NCBI GenBank assembly: GCA_946887155.1
Contig: CAMPKM010000166.1
Coordinates: 1-6,749 of the forward strand
From: an uncultured Gemmatimonadota bacterium
GTDB lineage: Bacteria; Gemmatimonadota; Gemmatimonadetes; Gemmatimonadales; Gemmatimonadaceae
Reading direction: 5' to 3'
DNA: 6,749 nucleotides
Below the pieces are notes generated by a model. It made no database searches, was not told the DNA's origin, and saw only the letters and a list, made by a program, of their open reading frames with translations. How positions within the stretch are numbered: the stretch's first letter is position 1; each line of letters opens with the position of its first letter. Positions 5,418-6,749 of the stretch are shown one piece after another. A program made the position numbers and the translations under genes.

Positions 5418-6545
5418 ATGACGGACGGCACTCGGCGCACAGAGCGCTACGAATTGATCATCATCGGCGCAGGCCAGGCCGGATTGGCCGCGGGCTATTG
5501 GCTCGCACAGCGCGACATCGACTTCCTGATCCTCGATGCGAATCCGCGGGTCGGTGACTCCTGGCGCAGGCGCTGGGATTCATTGCAGCTGTTCACGCCG
5601 GCGCGATACAGTGGCTTACCCGGCATGCCGTTCCCCGGAGATCCCTATCATTTGCCGAGTCGCGACGAGGTAGCCGACTACCTCGAGTGGTATGCGCAAG
5701 CATTCGAGCTCCCGGTGCGGAACAACGTCAGGGTTAGCCGTGTGCAGCGCGTCGATGGCGTGTACGAGATCTTGGCCGATGACCGCACGTTCATGGCCGA
5801 TAACGTCATCGTTGCCACGGGACCCTTTCACGTTGCGCGCATCCCAGCATTTTCGGACGAAATCGATCCCGCGATTCTTCAGCTTCATTCGAGCGAGTAT
5901 CGACGCCCCGGTCAGCTTCCGGACGGCGACGTACTCGTGGCGGGCGCTGGAAACTCTGGCGCGCAGATCGCGCTCGAGTTGGCGAAGTCGCGACGCGTCA
6001 CGCTCGCGGGCCGCTCCGTTGGCAGCATGCGCCGCCGTTTCCTCGGCCGCGACGTATTCGACTGGTTGTGGCATACCGTCATGAAGCCTGGCGCTGACTC
6101 GTTCCTTGGACGGCGGCTACGCCAGAACATCCTGAGCACGTCGGACGCGTTGATCGGCATGACGGAAGCAGATCTCGAACGCGGCGGTGTCGCTCGCGCC
6201 GGTCGCGTTACCGGCGTGTCTGATGGAATCCCGGTGTTGGCCGATGGGAGCCGGGTCAATGTGCAAAGCATCATCTGGAGCACTGGCTTCCGACCCGACT
6301 TCAGCTGGATCGACGCGCCTGTTTTCGAGGAGACCGGCCTTCCCAAGCATGTGCGTGGAGTCACGTCACTGCCTGGCCTCTACTTCCTGGGCCTGCGTTT
6401 TCAGTACCGGCTCAACTCTTCCCTTGTCGGAGGGGTCGGCTCGGACGCCCGGTACGTCGTCGCCCACATCAGCGGTCGTTACGGGCACACCCGCGAAGCG
6501 CCGTCGTCGCCGCGTCTTGTGCCGGCGGGCGCGAGCATAAATTGA
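5418..6545 (+). CDS. FAD/NAD(P)H-dependent flavoprotein, CzcO/FMO-like
   Basis: A 375-residue cytoplasmic protein with two dinucleotide-binding folds, the plan of the flavin monooxygenase/thioredoxin-reductase-like group usually annotated CzcO. The FAD site has GAGQAG (17-22), with Asp40 in LILDA at the end of the second strand, then VGDSWRRRWDSLQLFTP (45-61), a strong family block. The NAD(P)H site has GAGNSG (176-181), followed by VTLAGRS (194-200) whose basic residues suggest NADPH. STGFRPD (288-294) is the late ATG-like flavin motif. LHSSEYR between the two folds resembles the His-containing stretch of class B monooxygenases, but the full Baeyer-Villiger fingerprint is absent. Such proteins oxygenate small S-, N- or carbonyl-containing substrates; the substrate here is unknown, and the metal-resistance role implied by the name CzcO is not supported. 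The start at 5418 follows GAGGA by 4 nt. No signal peptide. It is divergent from the YtkA operon and followed 28 bp later by the AraC-like gene. Confidence 0.9.
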   Translation: MTDGTRRTERYELIIIGAGQAGLAAGYWLAQRDIDFLILDANPRVGDSWRRRWDSLQLFTPARYSGLPGMPFPGDPYHLPSRDEVADYLEWYAQAFELPVRNNVRVSRVQRVDGVYEILADDRTFMADNVIVATGPFHVARIPAFSDEIDPAILQLHSSEYRRPGQLPDGDVLVAGAGNSGAQIALELAKSRRVTLAGRSVGSMRRRFLGRDVFDWLWHTVMKPGADSFLGRRLRQNILSTSDALIGMTEADLERGGVARAGRVTGVSDGIPVLADGSRVNVQSIIWSTGFRPDFSWIDAPVFEETGLPKHVRGVTSLPGLYFLGLRFQYRLNSSLVGGVGSDARYVVAHISGRYGHTREAPSSPRLVPAGASIN

Positions 6546-6573
6546 AGACCTCATTCATACATGACGGAAACGA

Positions 6574-6749
6574 TTGGCCAACATCGCCGGAACCGGATCC
6601 TTTGTTTCGTGGAACGGAGGCTGCCTGCTCATCGGGCGCGACATCAGCCTCGTGGTACCGATCCATTCCCATTACGCAATTCAGATCGCGTTCGGAGAGA
6701 CGCCGGGGGTGGCATTCCGCTCGACCGATCGTGAGGAATGGCGCCGGTA
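6574..6749 (+). CDS. Start of an AraC-family regulator (N-terminal sensor domain), cut by window end
   Basis: Reading from TTG at 6574 gives 58 complete codons, open to the window end. The product begins MANIAGTGSFVSWNGGCLLIG and contains VPIHSHYAIQIAFGE (residues 27-41 from this start), which resembles the cupin-like HxHxAxQ sensor segment at the N-terminus of short AraC transcription factors, followed by a Trp-Arg-Arg end as in those proteins. The DNA-binding domain would lie outside the window. TTG is the only plausible start in frame: a TGA sits at 6562-6564, and no ATG or GTG occurs in frame before the conserved block. GGAAA lies just upstream as a weak ribosome site. The ATG at 6561 opens a different frame that ends at 6733. 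It is co-directional with the flavoprotein gene, 28 bp away with no terminator between, so the two may be co-transcribed and the regulator may act on that gene or on the operators near 5300-5360 (inference). The assignment rests on a short match. Confidence 0.55.
   Translation, partial: MANIAGTGSFVSWNGGCLLIGRDISLVVPIHSHYAIQIAFGETPGVAFRSTDREEWRR

Noticed and set aside
6561..6735. ATG-started frame after the flavoprotein gene
   Set aside because: It closes at a TGA (6733-6735) and its basic product matches nothing I know, while the frame one base later carries a sensor-domain signature to the window edge.

Overview
The window (about 63% G+C by eye, tightly packed, with long spurious antisense frames typical of high-GC DNA) looks like a chromosomal segment of a free-living, respiring Gram-negative bacterium. 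The gene content fits a soil or sediment lineage such as Gemmatimonadota or Acidobacteriota: an exported methyltransferase-like protein, a YtkA-like protein paired with a di-haem peroxidase, and a cofactor-rich oxidoreductase set. That placement is a guess from gene content and style, not from a marker gene.

Layout. (1) Positions 1-1899, minus strand: a molybdopterin (bis-MGD) oxidoreductase with an N-terminal [4Fe-4S] site, cut off at its C-terminus by the window edge. (2) 1988-3532, plus strand, divergent from gene 1 across 88 bp: an exported protein with a Rossmann/methyltransferase-like core and an unusual Arg-Asp-Ser-rich segment near its C-terminus. (3) 5221-3550, minus strand: a two-gene operon made of a small YtkA/FixH-like exported protein followed 13 bp later by a di-haem cytochrome c peroxidase/MauG-type protein. 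It converges on gene 2 with a 17 bp gap holding a short hairpin. (4) 5222-5417: a 196 bp divergent control region crowded with inverted repeats. (5) 5418-6545, plus strand: a CzcO/FMO-like FAD- and NAD(P)H-dependent flavoprotein. (6) 6574 to the window end, plus strand: the start of what looks like an AraC-family regulator, missed by ATG-only gene finding because its only plausible start in frame is TTG.

How the parts may work together. The YtkA-like protein and the di-haem peroxidase are both exported and probably translationally coupled, so they likely act together in periplasmic redox or peroxide chemistry. The inverted repeats between 5302 and 5360 cover the best candidate promoter of this operon and lie upstream of the flavoprotein gene, so one regulator could control both directions; the AraC-like gene just downstream is a possible but unproven candidate. 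The molybdoenzyme and the exported methyltransferase-like protein show no clear functional tie to the rest.

The most unusual signals are non-coding: the TGAYATG half-site array in the 5222-5417 control region, the local clustering of GCTGAC around the start of the YtkA-like gene, and a recurring GCCTAACG octamer that accounts for both rare TTA leucine codons in the molybdoenzyme gene. No RNA gene, CRISPR array, insertion sequence or phage feature was seen.
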